From Alentia gelatinosa (lineage: Eukaryota; Annelida; Polychaeta; Phyllodocida; Polynoidae): a stretch of DNA of 64,000 bases. A program made the position numbers and the translations under genes. How positions within the stretch are numbered: position 1 is the stretch's first letter; each line of letters begins with the position of its first letter. Positions 43,590 to 55,385 of this stretch are shown piece by piece. Where the stretch lies: NCBI GenBank assembly GCA_950022655.1, contig OX465584.1:66184437-66248436 (forward strand), in the 5' to 3' direction. Below the pieces are notes generated by a model, which saw only the letters and a program-made list of their open reading frames with translations, did not search any database and had not been told where the DNA came from.

Positions 43590-44400
43590 GTCCAGTTGTC
43601 GCCAGGGCCAGGGCGCACAGGCTCAAACTCAGGCTGCTATGCGCTGCCATTTTGAGACAGGGATTCCTACCTCCGCTGGTACTAAGCTGCCCTGATTGAT
43701 TTGCCAGTAACCAGTGTGTTACTCTTCAAGCAGAAGTCCTAGAGTAGCTTTGACTGGGCATGTACCAAATATATCAGTTTGGAGAGTTATAATGATTCCC
43801 AGAATAGTGCCAGAGTTATGGGATTCTCAGGCTTGGGTTTGCACTAAAATTAGAACAGCCAATCAAGAAATTCCTTCCTACAATCAGTGCCCAGGGAACT
43901 GGCAAATGGGAGCTGTGCTCTGTTAGACCCTTACAGACCGTAAGCCTAAGGCAGCGCGGTCTGTAAACAGACTATGCAGTAGACTCTATTATTACAAACC
44001 TATGGCCGAATATCTATGAAATACTACCCGCTGCTAGGAGTACAGTATAAATAATGTTCAGGCGCACTGCGCCCGTAGTAAATATTCGGGCGTCCTGTGA
44101 CTATTGGGTCAAATGGTACATTTAATAAGTACATAAAAGCCGTTTTATTAATATTTAGGTATTGTAATAATAAGAAAACGTAGTGACTGAGCCAGAAGGG
44201 ATGCCATCAGGACGCCTGCGGCGTCAGGACGTATTTATGGTATAAAAAGACCTCGAACGGCCATCCCTTCGAGCTCAGTAACCACGTTTTCTCTTATTAC
44301 AGCTCGTTGTTGCCAGGGCCAGGGCGCACAGGCTCCAAACTGAGACTGTTGAGGGCTGCCATTTTGAGGCAGGAATTTCTGCCTCCCAGAGGTACGGCCA
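43590..44400. repeat. duplicated block TTGTCGCCAGGGCCAGGGCG
   Basis: CCAGGGCCAGGGCGCACAGG, CTGCCATTTTGAG(A/G)CAGG and the following CCTCC occur at 43602 and again at 44314. A related pair, TAGAACAGCCAA and CTGTTAGACC, occurs at 43851 and 44986. Confidence 0.7.
44160..44303. repeat. hairpin with about 35-bp arms
   Basis: TAATAAGAAAACGTAGTGAC pairs with GTAACCACGTTTTCTCTTATTA, and AGAAGGGATG with CATCCCTTCG. Confidence 0.82.
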
Positions 44401-44549
44401 CCATTCACCAGACGGCGTGTTCACGCCTGAAGGTTGCCATGTGCCTAGACTTGCTCAAGTCTTTCATTATGAACATTCATTAAATGATTTAAACACATTA
44501 AGAATAAAGTACATTATAGTATGTATCCTTCTCTGACTGGCCTATAAAT

Positions 44550-44960
44550 CAAAGACTTGTCCACTATGAACCAAATCTCCTGTTTATGGCCCCAAGCCGC
44601 TCCCTGTAACCCTATACTTCCTCCTACCCCTCTCCTTCCCTCCTCCAGTTCCCTGGCTGCCTGTGTTGTCATAGCAATAAATTTCGCCTGCTCTTGACTG
44701 TGACTCGATTGAGATCAAAGTGAGAGGGTATCAATCACCCAGCAGATATCTGACCAGTAGCCATGATATCTGTATGGAGAGTGTTGGGAATACTGGAGCT
44801 AAACAGCGCCAGAAATCCAACAGCATTACCGATTGTACCAGTCCATGTATCCCAAAGAGGAGAGTAGCCATAGGATGCAGGGACTGGAGCCAGTCTACCA
44901 TGTGCCCCTAAAGCATTCGTGAAAGAAACTAAAAAGTCCCAGGGAAAACAGGCTTAGGGT
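44550..44960. repeat. interspersed repeat shared with 56600-56995
   Basis: CCTATAAATCAAAGACTTG and CCACTATGAACC resemble CCTATGAATAAAAGACTTC and GCACTATGAATAG at 56613. GCATTACCGAT and CTGTGACTC also recur. Weak similarity; boundaries unclear. Confidence 0.4.
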
Positions 44961-45721
44961 TTCCAATTGTCAAACTGATGCTATAAATAGAACAGCCAAC
45001 CAAGATATTCTGTTAGACCTTCACGTACCGTAACCCGAAGGTGGCGCGGTGCGTGAACGGACTAACTAACTATTCAGCTGACGATGCGCCCTCCAAATAT
45101 CCTCAATCTAGTATCCTACATCTAGACCCTTTTCTGTATGCCATAAAGACCCAGGGACAATGTGGGTAAACTTTATTCAACACTTATGGACGACCTCATA
45201 ACAGAGTTAGATATAATCAAACAATAACCCTTGTACAAGGTACATAAAGGGGTCTCCATGTATAGGATCCTAGATTATTAAACGAGCCCCAGGTTCTTTC
45301 TAAGATGGCACAAGGCATGTACGATAGTTTGAATGATAAAAGATGGCAGTCGTAGCGTGCCATGGGAAATCGGCTCAAAATCGGTGGTTCGGAACGATTG
45401 TCTTAGAAAAACCATTGTAGTAGGCATGGTGTATTTTTAGTCACCACAACCGTTATACAACGACAAATAGTGCCTGCATTTTTCACGTTTTTAGTAACAC
45501 TTTTCTCAGGATCAAGTTAGGGAAATTTGAAATATAGATACACCATATAGATAGAACCCCTTCTTCTAAATGTTTTTCAATTTCAATCAGTTTTCATATC
45601 TGTAAAAAGGGAGCTATTGCCACCCATTGTCCCCATGATTTGTCTAACATTGTCGTTGGTTGCGACACTTTGGCCTACAAATTTTCCTGCGATACCCTCC
45701 GATTGTCACTATTACTCCTAC
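44961..45721. other. no gene seen
   Basis: Unique-looking sequence apart from the duplicated TCTGTTAGACC module. Confidence 0.35.
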
Positions 45722-46134
45722 CTCAAACCAGAGGAGGTGTGAAGCGGAGCACCCCCTATCGTTTTGGCATGTACTCAAATGACAGTTCTATGTAGATTCC
45801 TATGAAAAAAATAGGCTAACTAGTAACAGCTACTACATACAATCTATTAGAGCTCTATCAAAGATCTTTTCAGATATTGATAGAGTGACATTTAATGTAC
45901 TCCAAACCACAATAGAGCTCAATAGTGCTCCACGTTTTATGGCTGTTTGGTGTTGTGGAATACAGCCTTATTTCTCATAGGCTAGGGCTTGCTGACCACA
46001 CACAGTCCATTATCAAGAGCTCCTTCCCCAATGCTGGCAGGTTTGAAAGTGGCGCCTTGAACCCTGCCGCGATCGCATATATGAGTCGGGTCGCTATAGG
46101 GGGCGCTGCGCTTCACACCTCCTCTGACCTCAAA
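45722..46134. mobile_element. family T MITE, about 40-bp inverted termini
   Basis: CTCAAACCAGAGGAGGTGTG...GCACCCCCTATC is inverted as GATAG/CTATAGGGGGCGCTGCGC...CACACCTCCTCTGACCTCAAAC. The centre is unique in the window. Confidence 0.82.
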
Positions 46135-46194
46135 CAGTCCTGTACTAAAACCAGAACCCATCATCAAGGTAGACAAATACAGAACTTCAGTGAA

Positions 46195-46600
46195 TCCATA
46201 GACAATAATCGATGGTTTTGTGGACAGGCGGCCGTAAACCACGAGAGGTTGACGCATAGTAATACACGAGCGCTAGCTCGTGTATTACGAGGTCAACCGC
46301 GAGTGGTTTACAGAGTCACCTGTCCACAAAATTATCGTTTGTTGCATTTATTATCCATCTTTTCAAATAAATGAAACCCAGTAATTGCCATATTAACGGG
46401 TAGAACAATAGGAACTATTTCTTTGCTCTATAGCAAAAGGGACTAATTTCCCGTATACCATGGTTTTGAGGCCGTATACCACAGGTTTGAATCTGAATAC
46501 CACAGTTATGGTATCTGACAGGTTTTATACAATGGGTAGTGGTTTACTGAGTACCCATACATTTTCAATGGGGGCTTTGTATACGATGGATGATAAAAAC
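46195..46600. mobile_element. family S element, fullest copy
   Basis: GACAATAATCGATGGTTTTG and GTGGACAGGCGGCCGTAAAC pair with GGTTTACAGAGTCACCTGTC and CACAAAATTATCGTTTGTTG. Then come GGGTAGAACAATAGGAACTA, a series of GTATACCA(C/T)(A/G)G motifs, and GTATACGATGGATGATAAA. Confidence 0.82.
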
Positions 46601-47449
46601 CAAGTCAAATATGGAATACATTGCCAAATGGTATCAGAAACATTCAACGATATGAACATTTCAAATCCCTCACAAAGGCCGGATTGAAGACAAAACTAGA
46701 TCAACCAATTTAGATTCTTCATCCCCCTCCCTAGAAATGATCCTATGAAAATCACTGTATTGTTCTTTTCATCATGATATAAGTTGATGTTGTACACAAC
46801 AAGAAGTCTTATGAACCAGATGCCTGGCTATATACATCTGTTAATAATATGCTGTGAACTATTCATGCAACCCTGATATAGGAAATCTTATTTTTGTCTG
46901 TTTCATTGTCGAACCTGCGCATGATGTAAACCAGCAACAAGGCATAGAGTAGATAAAATATACTCCCTTTTAAACGAGGCCCCCAGTTGGTTACATTTCC
47001 TACCGGTTGGCTTATAGTGTGAAGTTGAGCAAGTATTACAGAATCTTAGCCGTTGTGGCATATCCGCCGAGATGATGCCGGATAAAATCAGTAAGGTGAA
47101 CAGGATCAATGGCGTTATTTGTAGTCGGAGGTGTAGACGGAAGTGATACATTGACCTGGTCAAGTAAGAGACCAGAGGTGCAATAGGTGGGGACGCCTGT
47201 TGAGTAGTTCTAACATGTAATATACACCCTGACCCCCCCCCCCCCCCTGGTGTAAGGCACACATAAAAACCTTTAAATTTTTTTTTTTTTAAAAAGCGTC
47301 CTACGTGTCGATCGTTGGCTTTATCCTCTCCGATCGTACGTCTATAGGACACTGGAAACGGTCGTTATCAACGATTGTCGTGACGGAAAAACACCCGCCT
47401 TGGTTAGAATGAATCTCAAATGTAATCAGCTCATGAGTTAGAATATTAA
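46601..47449. other. no gene seen; poly-C and poly-T runs
   Basis: C15 near 47232 and T14 near 47278. GAGGCCCCCAGTTGG at 46977 resembles family R/L-type ends but has no partner. Confidence 0.4.
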
Positions 47450-47746
47450 CCCTTTAAGGACGGCCGCCTATGGTAGAACTACACACTTGGGGACGGCTAC
47501 TAGTGACTATGTACAGTTCTAGGGGACGGGGGCATTATCCTCTGAACTCGAAATTCGAAGGTTTATCACGTGGTATAATTTGTTATCCTCAATATTTTTA
47601 TTTCTATCATGTAGAATTTGAATAAATGATGTTACACCTACAATCTGTGTAGGTTTCAAGTTTATTGTTAAAATATTTCCTTTTAAAAGACGATTTCATA
47701 AATATCCAGCATATGATACCTTTAGGCATCATCCGCCCTTAAAGGG
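47450..47746. mobile_element. piggyBac-type MITE (family D)
   Basis: CCCTTTAAGGACGGCCGCC and CCGCCCTTAAAGGG between TTAA sites. Diverged from 3882-4206 (shorter, one ATGATACC...GGCATCAT module). Confidence 0.87.
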
Positions 47747-48189
47747 TTAAATTACTCTTAATGATGCTTTATTGTGCTTCTATAAGCAATCAAATATATT
47801 CATTTAATAAACTGGTAAAAAACCTGCGAGAATCACCACCTTTGGAGAGGGAACTAATGGATGTCGTGCCTTATGCCCGCGCTTCATATATGTACACACA
47901 TACTCACGACTATGACCATCTTTATTTATCATTCACCTAATGCAATGTGTCCATAGTAAACCTAAAGGGAGTCCTTATCGACATGGCCGGCAGATTTATT
48001 GTAAGCGCCGGCTTTCGATAAGTACACACATATGAAGAAATACTGTCCCTAACGTCACCTCGCGGATCTACAACATAAATACATTATTGACCAGATTCTG
48101 ATGAAAGTGAATGGATGGTCTCTGCACTTGAGCCTACGTAATATACTCGTGTTTGGATATTTAGAGGAAATCCATAAGATATTGATATT
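47747..48189. other. no gene seen
   Basis: Unique-looking; a small inverted pair GGCCGGCAG / GCGCCGGC near 47980. Confidence 0.35.
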
Positions 48190-48470
48190 TATAGACAATA
48201 ATCCACAAAATCATTGTTTGTTCCATCATTTCGAATAAATTAAACCCAGTAATTGCCATGTTAACGGGTATAACACTAAGAACTATTTCTTTGCTCTATA
48301 GCAAAAGGGACTATTTGTCCCATATACCATGGTTATGAGGCCATATACCACAGGTAAGAATCCGTATACCACAGTTATGGTATATGACAGGTTTTATACA
48401 ATGGGGCATGGTTTACTGAGTCCCCATACATTTTCAATGGGGGTTTTGTATACGATGGATGATAATGTTC
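48190..48470. mobile_element. family S right-half copy
   Basis: ACCCAGTAATTGCCATGTTA, GCTCTATAGCAAAAGGGACT and GGTATATGACAGGTTTTATA align with 46378-46600. The palindromic left half is nearly gone. Confidence 0.82.
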
Positions 48471-49149
48471 TGTACTACACTGAGTATAATCGTAGAGTGA
48501 TGTCACGAGGAAAAGCTGAATGAAATAAAGTAGAGATTTAATATATTTATATTGAGTAATTTTCTGATTACATCGCACCGTGAACATCAACATTCTCTAT
48601 TGATCTAGTAGTTGGGTAAAAATCAATAGTCCCGAGACCGTGTATGTTATGGTTGTAAGTGTACAAATGTAGTCGTATGATAAAATGCTATAAGGGCTCT
48701 GTGAAGTATCATATTTCTACTTTTTACTGAATTTTGTGAAGTAGAACATCCCATATCAATTTAAAATGCATTTTATTGAATTCCTCATGCTAGGTTTAGT
48801 GCGAATTGACATCTTATTTGCCTCTCTACCTCATCTAGATCTATGTGGGTGATCGTTTTTGGCCGCCGGCACCGTCCTCGGGTGAATTTTTTAAAACGCG
48901 TTGTTTCAGAGTCTTCCCCCACCTACTCAGAGGGACATCGGCGCTAAATTTTATGAAAATGGTCCCCTCTAGACAACCAAGGTGAGATATGGAGGTTCGG
49001 AAGTCACAGTCATAGGACTATTGATTTTTACCCAACTATAGTATTCCATAGAAAACTATATCATTTAAGAATTGAGTGATTGAGTATGTGTGGTAGTTCA
49101 TTTACACATGTATGATCGGTATGCAAACTTTGCCCATTATGTTTAGGTT
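48471..49149. other. no gene seen
   Basis: ATAGTCC and TTTTTACCCAACTA occur inverted at 48610-48640 and 49015-49040 (TAGTTGGGTAAAAATCAATA / TATTGATTTTTACCCAACTA). The stretch between them may therefore be a roughly 430-bp element. Confidence 0.5.
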
Positions 49150-50117
49150 TGCCCCCATACAAATACAGCGATTCTGGTCCCGATAGGCCTTACGATTGAC
49201 TTTCCGACATGAAACCCATTTTATCGAAAAAAAAGGCAGTAAAGCAGGCTTCTGCGATTGACTGTACGATACCTCACGATTACATACCGATAGGCTGCGA
49301 CTGAAAACGCCAATCGTAAAGCTCCCGATAAAATCCAACTTGTTAGAGTTTTTGTAGGCGGTTGTGGTCATTCCACCAGAAAATATCTCTTGCAGGTGAA
49401 GTACTTGGCGGAAAATTATGAACTTCTGGAATTAGGTAGAGCACATATAGATATACGATTTTCACAAATATGATATACTTTAATCTAAAGTCTTGAAAAT
49501 AAACGGAATTGTGGCCGACTTAGGATAATGACTGTCATACGGAAAACCGCACCAGTGGCGCCATCTGACGATTAGTGGACCACAAAATTAGGTGGGGTTA
49601 ATTTTACTGAAATTTCAACATTAATTAACTTTCAGATGTCGCCATGTTATTTCTGTTTCTCTGGTTAATAAATTTTGTCAAATGCCTTCGACGTTTAAAG
49701 GTGGTCATTATGATTCTACCACATTTATATTTTTCAATGTGATTACTTCAGCGTCTGAAAAAGGATATCATAATATGTTGTAAATTATTCAGATTCATTT
49801 ACTATTATAGAATATTTAAACTCTACCTGAGCGCTATACTGTTGATGTGTCATCTGAGATAATGTTTCATGGAAGATCTGTATTGATCAACAGAATGAAA
49901 TAAACCATATAAAAAAAAATGAAAAATAAAAAATCTACATTGATACACGGATTGAATCGTTAGCATGGTTTATAATTTTGGTGCTCAAAAGCTGTTCCGT
50001 TTTGCGACAATTTACGCCCGATTCCACGATTTGAATTATCGGGAACCTGGCGATGGGCCATTTCCATTCGCAACCTATCGGAACGTATGTGGTAGACCAT
50101 CGGCGTTGGTGGGGGCA
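49150..50117 (-). mobile_element. family O element, diverged copy with insertion
   Basis: GATTCTGGTCCCGATAGGCC, CCAGAAAATATCTCTTGCAG, GGAATTAGGTAGAGCACATA and TGGTAGACCATCGGCG follow the order of 58407-59156 with substitutions and an extra segment near 49500-49730. Confidence 0.78.
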
Positions 50118-50389
50118 AGTCACACTAACTACGGGCCATCTCCTGGGGACGGTCAGTAAAAGGAAAGTATTAGATAACTGACAATTGTTCATATTTCAAA
50201 AAGACTACGCTGTCTCTGCCTCAAGGCTATATCCAGACAACCTAAAGCTCTGCATCAAGGCTATATTCAAAGATACTGAAGCTTCAGAACTCGACACATA
50301 GTCATTGTTAATTATTCACATTCATTCAGCTTTCAGGAGGGCACTGTCGCGTCTGCCATGTGGCTGTATTGAAATAATCTCAAACTGAA

Positions 50390-51414
50390 AGCCGCTCAAA
50401 AAAAGACTTTCACATCACCAAGCCATGAAAAATATGAAGTGTGTTTGTTTTTTTTCTCGATCAAAGATGGCTTTTGAAGTGTAATAAAACGGGCTTCAGA
50501 CATACAGTAAAACCCTGCATAAGCGAACACCCTCCGATCCGTGTTAAAGTGTCTGCTTACGCAGTGTGCTCACCTGAAAAAAGAGCAATATTCAAAAGAA
50601 GCATGTTATTTAAGTGTCCAAACTTGTGGAACCGCCTTCCAACCGAATATAGGCAAATTCCCACATATCTCCGCTTCAGAAACAAAGAAAAAGATTTTCT
50701 CAAAAACAGCCGTCTAAACTATTAACTTATGCACTAGATAAGGCATGAGGGCCAGTACGACAAACCCCAGTTGTATTACCTGTACGTATTAACTAGATCA
50801 GAGATTCTACCAAAACACTTATACTTTTTGCTTATTTTCTGTTTTGATATTGTTATGATTTCGTATGTATAAATTGATCATAAAGGTGAACTTATTGTGC
50901 TCTACAAACTCCCTGAGATATATGAATTAGTCAACATACACTATAATAACCGCAACTTACTTGTAAATGGCTCATCTATGAGCAACACATGTTATCTAAG
51001 ACCATGCATATGTATGACACATGGTTATGATGTATAAGCACCGAAGTGATGTATAAGCACCAATGTGATGTGATTGTTTATGTAGATATTCACGTTAGCT
51101 AGTTAGTATCCTCGCGTTATACAGCCCAATTTACAAACATGTATCGTGATAACCAATGCTGGTGTTAACTGAAAACAGGCATACTTGCCTTGTTAAGGCC
51201 AGGTTAAATAAAATGATCTAAAAAAAAAAAATATGCAGGGTTTCCAGATTTTTACTGGTTATACGTTTAATGCATCCCTGACATCAGGAGCTTTAATTTG
51301 ATACTAAATTCATATACCTCTCATAAGTTCTATCAAGGTTCATCTTATTATTTTTTTAAAACCGTTTTTTTCTGATGCGCGCAGTGATGAGAAACAAGGT
51401 TTTTTTAGTGGCCT
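50390..51414. mobile_element. MITE family L split by a LINE tail
   Basis: Left part to GTCTGCTTACGCAG (50564), right part from ATGCAGGGTTTCCAGATTTT (51233) to TTTTTTAGTGGCCT. Compared with 15313-15690 the junction is exact to within a few bases. Confidence 0.87.
50565..51231 (+). pseudogene. 5'-truncated LINE 3' end inserted in a family L MITE
   Basis: The frame at 50571-50725 encodes LFKCPNLWNRLPTEYRQIPT and FRNKEKDFLKNSRLNY with a stop. This is the L-W-N-x-L-P...F-K-x-x-L tail typical of non-LTR reverse transcriptases. About 490 bp of 3' UTR follow, ending AAATAAAATGATCT and A10. ACGCAG and ATGCAG flank it as a short imperfect target duplication. Confidence 0.75.
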
Positions 51415-51535
51415 AATGTAGTAATTTGTAGGAAATATAAAATAAAAGAATTGTTTAATAATTCAGGAGTATTTATATTTCTGAGGACCTTCACACCTTC
51501 CTGCTTCTCTTGGTGAGATCAGAGAGATGAGTCTA

Positions 51536-51844
51536 AAGCCCAATGCCCATCTACCGATTTCAGAACATTCATGTACCTTTGTCTGCGACAAACGGACAGT
51601 AATTTGTCTCAGCCAAGACATCCTAACGAAGTCGGCCTTAGTCGGTAGATGTAGGACAGCTAGGCAAGGGTGAGCGAACGATTATCAGACCGATTTGCTT
51701 AGGACTAATATCCACCACCCCATCTCCTCAATGTCCGCCCGTCGAGAGAAGGGTTACATAATTTGCCTGCGACAAGTTCACTGACTCCTATACGATTTGG
51801 GAACTAATCGCTCAACCCTGAATCGGTAGATGGGCATCAGGCTT
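51536..51844. mobile_element. MITE family K, full copy with TA duplication
   Basis: TA-AAGCCCAATGCCCATC at the left and GATGGGCATCAGGCTT-TA at the right. Very similar to 30443-30751. Confidence 0.9.
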
Positions 51845-51919
51845 TATCTCATTGATAAAAGGAGCTGTGCCTGCAATAGACGCTGTTCCCAATAGCCTGG
51901 AGGCCTGGGCTATGTGCTT

Positions 51920-52190
51920 AAGCCTAATGCCCGTCTACCGATTTCAGAACATTTATGTACGTTTGTCTGCGACAAACGGAGGGTATTTGGTCTCAGCCAA
52001 GCCATCCTAACGGAGTCGGTAGATGTAGGACAGCTAGGCAAGGCTACCCAGCAATTAGTGAACACTTGGTTTCTTAGTTTTTTGCCCTCTCCCAGCGATT
52101 AGTGGACCATACACCGATTTTATCAGTGTGCGGGTCGAGCGAGGGGTTACATAATTTGCCTGCGACAAGGTGAGCGACACCTATACGGCA
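51920..52190. mobile_element. MITE family K, right-truncated copy
   Basis: AAGCCTAATGCCCGTCTACC at the left. The TTTTGCCCTCTCCCAGCGATT centre is that of 14118-14638 inverted. Lost after GCGACACCTATACGG. Confidence 0.82.
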
Positions 52191-52560
52191 TATAGCCTAT
52201 GAGCCATGGGCGCTGCCATGACGCCCCCCGAGTAGGTGTTCTCCACTAAAAGAGGTGAAAAAGTAGCTGTTCTTCACTAATGGAGGTGCATAAGAAGTGA
52301 GTAATAATTGGGAAATGTCACTTTTCTTGCCTTGCTCACATATGTAAATTAAGTATTCCGTGTAAAAAACATCATGTCCTGGGTTTTACCATTATATCTT
52401 CCTGCTCTGGGATCGATGTATAGAGTCAAAGGAACCTTGGTAAAACATTGAGAGGCAGCTGAATTTTGTAAGAACAAAGAGCCAGAATGCAGGTTTTGTC
52501 CCCAGACCACCTAGTGACTGCTTCATGAACTAACAATGGCTCTGTCCCCTATAGGTCAGG
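52191..52560. other. no gene seen
   Basis: A short repeat (TTCTCCACTAAAAGAGGTG and TTCTTCACTAATGGAGGTG) near 52241-52290. Otherwise unique. Confidence 0.4.
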
Positions 52561-52833
52561 GTGCATCCTTTCATGAGATCTCACACTCTCTGAGTGATAT
52601 TCTGTACAAGGTTCTCACTATGCTCTATGGAAGAATAATTCTTAACAAACTAGGCGTAGAGCCTTGAGAATCCACTGGCACACAGTATTCCCACTAGGTG
52701 GCATCATTGAGATTATAGGAATCTTTGGGTGTACGTCCTTACCACGGGAGGCAAGCCAGTGGATTCTCAAGACTCTAAGCCTAGTTCGAAGAATACCACT
52801 TAGAGAGTGTGAGATCTTGTGAAAGGGGTGCAC
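52561..52833. mobile_element. MITE family N, single-unit copy
   Basis: GTGCATCCTTTCATGAGATC and TTGTGAAAGGGGTGCAC termini. Inner arms AACAAACTAGGCGTAGAGCC and GACTCTAAGCCTAGTTCG. It bears the same 60-bp terminal unit once per side. Confidence 0.88.
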
Positions 52834-53215
52834 GAAACGCCTTCCATTTTTGGTGCACTATGGGTAACGCCTCCATTTTTCTGGTGCATCATGGGTAACA
52901 GTGTTGAGCGAGTACTACTCTGGTTTTTAGAGAGATTATCTTTTATCTGTTAAAAGGTTGCCATTACTTCATTTATTCTATCATTCTGTAAGTATAGATA
53001 AGGTCATTTGGGGAATATTTTGATTGAACGAGTCACTCTCCTAGCAGAGATCCTGCTGGGAGAGGATGGGAGAGGTTGTGCTGGTAATCTACGACACTGC
53101 AAATAAGCAGGGAACCAGCGAAAGTTCGAAGTCGCTCACTATATCTGGGCGTTACCAGTCCCATATTTCATTGGGACAGGGAACCAGTCTATGTACCCAA
53201 CGGGTCTCACCTAGA
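52834..53215. other. no gene seen
   Basis: Short repeat GCCTCCATTTTT(C/G)TGGTGCA near 52843 and 52870; otherwise unique. Confidence 0.35.
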
Positions 53216-53800
53216 ACCTGGGGGCCGTTTAATAAACTACGAGCAACAAAAAAGTATCTTAGAATTGTCTTTGGGGCCACAGTGTTGTATGAATTAATAT
53301 GGTGAAAGCATAAGATCCTTTGACGATAAGAGTAACCTAAAGGTCTTGCAAGGTGTTGTACACAAGTACATTCATTTAGAGATTATCTTCAGGGGGCTTT
53401 TGATTAAGTTCGTTCGCTTCTGGGGCAGTGCTGGACGATACGATAATTCCAACAATAAACGACATGTTGGACGTTTTTTTGCATTCAGTGTTGAATGACA
53501 GAAAAGAAGATATTTTCTAAATGAACGTATTTGTATTCCACACCTTGTAAGAGGTCTAAATTACTCTTATTATCAAAGGACCTTCTGTTTACAGAACTGT
53601 ATTTTACACAACACTATGGCCCCAAAGACAATTCTGGGAGACTTTCTTCTCGTTGGTAGTTTATTCAACAGCCCACTGGCTCGTCACTGAATGGATAAAA
53701 GAAAATCGTCCAGGATGTTGTTTATCTTTGGGGTGATCGTATCGTTTAGACCAGCACCAGAAACGAACAAACTTTATTGAACAGCCCCTTATTCCCAAGG
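53216..53800. mobile_element. family R-like nested palindrome
   Basis: GAATTGTCTTTGGGGCCACAGTG is inverted as CACTATGGCCCCAAAGACAATTC, AGATCCTTTGACGATAAGAG as CTCTTATTATCAAAGGACCTT, and GGTCTTGCAAGGTGT as ACACCTTGTAAGAGG. A second pair, CGTTCGCTTCTGGGGC and CCAGCACCAGAAACGAAC, lies outside it. The ends GGGGGCCGTTTAATAAA and TTTATTGAACAGCCCC resemble 31245-31912. Confidence 0.75.
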
Positions 53801-53900
53801 GCCCTTTTTTTATTTTTTTTTTTTTTTTTTAATTTTGACTGGAGTTCATCTACTAGGGAATGAATCCCTGTCTTTCGTAGGCTCCAGTGGCCAGTGATAA
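53800..53900 (-). mobile_element. possible A-tailed retroposon end (T-run on the plus strand)
   Basis: A T-rich run of about 28 bases at 53807-53834 precedes TTTTGACTGGAGTTCATCTA. On the minus strand this is a poly-A tail. No protein domain can be assigned. Confidence 0.35.
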
Positions 53901-54035
53901 TTTCCTGTCGGATAAGGTATAGGTAAACAACAAACAATAATCGCAGGGAAACACCTGTTAATAGTTCCGTTCCAAGAGGAATTCGAGCAGTAAAATGATG
54001 ATATTAACAATGAGTAAGTGATTGCACAATTGGTT

Positions 54036-54660
54036 TTTCATAGAAATACAAAAAGCAAAAGAAGGAAAGATGTTGGGCTTGGTCGGGAGAGGGAATCAGG
54101 GACAGCAATAGACAACGCAGACCAGTTAGTTATGTTGATAGGCATTTCGTTGGGCTCGGAGTCTACATTGAATATATAAGATCTAAAGGCAGCTAGGGTA
54201 TCAGTGTTTCTAGATTCAGCACTCAGTGAGTTCCACAGAGTATCTGTTTTATAGCAAAGGCTCTTTCTAAATAGTTCTTGTCTGAAGTTGTCTATCTTGA
54301 GTACAGGTGCATTATTTAGGCCCGGCGTCCACCTACTACGATATGGCACCGATATGGTCTACGATGCACCTCCCGATAAAAAAATCAAAATCGCGTCGGA
54401 AGGTTGCCTGATATCGGGGCAGTTGACCACGTTTCTGCAATTAGACACCGATAAAAACCCCATACAACGCATGGTGTATTGGCTTGTCTAGACGATTTGG
54501 CACCTTCCCGATATGGCACCGATTTTGACATTTTGTATCGGTGCCATATCGGGAGGTCTACGATTCTATCGTAGTAGGTGGACGCCAGGCCTAAATCTGG
54601 TTTGTCTATCAGATCTATCCAGGTATTTCTCAAATTTTATTTCTTTTGTATGCTAGATTT
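54036..54660 (-). pseudogene. LINE reverse-transcriptase C-terminal relic, split by a family P MITE
   Basis: The minus strand encodes EIKFEKYLDRSDKPDL before the MITE. After it come NNAPVLKIDNFRQELFRKS, LCYKTDTLWNSLSAESRNTD and TLAAFRSYIFN. This is the conserved R-x-x-F...W-N-x-L-P/S...F-x-x-x-L block of non-LTR reverse transcriptases, with the frame intact on both sides of the 277-bp insertion. Confidence 0.78.
54317..54593. mobile_element. MITE family P nested in a LINE relic, TA duplication
   Basis: TA-GGCCCGGCGTCCACCTAC and GTAGGTGGACGCCAGGCC-TA. Its removal rejoins the reverse-transcriptase frame. Confidence 0.9.
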
Positions 54661-55385
54661 ACTCACCTAGAGCCTGTGGGCCCTTGAATGATTTATGAAT
54701 GACAAAAAAAGTGTCTGGTGCCGAGGACACTCCGATCTCTGGAATCGCCAATATAAAATAGCATATATACGAGATATATTTTCATAGTAATATCTCTCAC
54801 CGATTATTCAGCATCTTGGAAACAATAGTCAGGTGAAGTACTGAATATTTGATACATACGGATGAGGCACAAACTGAGAAACAATTGAGTCGGGATTTTA
54901 AGGTGATGAAGGAACACCCCATTTATTGAACAGTACAAAAGATAATTAAATAAAAAAAAATAAAAATAAGAATTCCCAGCTTAGCAGTGTGTTGAGCCAC
55001 AATTTTATTTTTACGATCACTTTAACGATCCGACTAAAGAAGCGTTGCTCCAGTAATATCGGACCGTATCGCTATATTATCGCGGTATCGCTAATAATTT
55101 TTGCGATGAGATTACAATACAACAATTCAGGGGCACATATTGAATGAGACAGAGGAAGATTCATTAGATTTTTAACTGTATAACTCCTCCTCTCTGTAAC
55201 TCTCCATCACTGGAGGAGAGAAGACACTTCCGCTGCCAACCCCCACCCCCATATAAGGGCATGACCCTCTGACTGTCACCTTTGGTCAGTGCTTCATGGT
55301 TGTGTCACACAGGAGAGGAATGACCGCTGCACAGCTAGTAACAAGAAGCCCTTCAGTTTATTAATGAGGTAACTTCAATCACCAG
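54661..55385. other. no gene seen
   Basis: A-rich run at 54946-54975; CGATAC/GTATCG-rich stretch 55040-55105. No gene. Confidence 0.4.

Larger units (their letters stand above)
43398..45303. mobile_element. possible long element with CTGGGGCCCGTTTAAT termini
   Basis: ACTGGGGCCCGTTTAATGAT at 43398 has an inverse ATTATTAAACGAGCCCCAG at about 45284-45302. Only about 20 bp match, with no clear target duplication, so the pairing may be coincidental. The interior contains duplicated blocks listed separately and no transposase. Confidence 0.3.

Noticed and set aside
44720..44911. Possible solute-carrier exon (membrane-like translation on the minus strand), and a similar one at 56774-56965
   Set aside because: Only vague hydrophobicity; no conserved motif or splice sites, and the two loci look like copies of an interspersed repeat.
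45925..46374. 149-codon plus-strand frame
   Set aside because: Runs across the family T MITE end and the family S palindrome, so it is a chance frame.
46903..47352. 149-codon minus-strand frame
   Set aside because: Passes through poly-C and poly-T runs; the peptide (GGGGGS... and poly-Lys) is low complexity.
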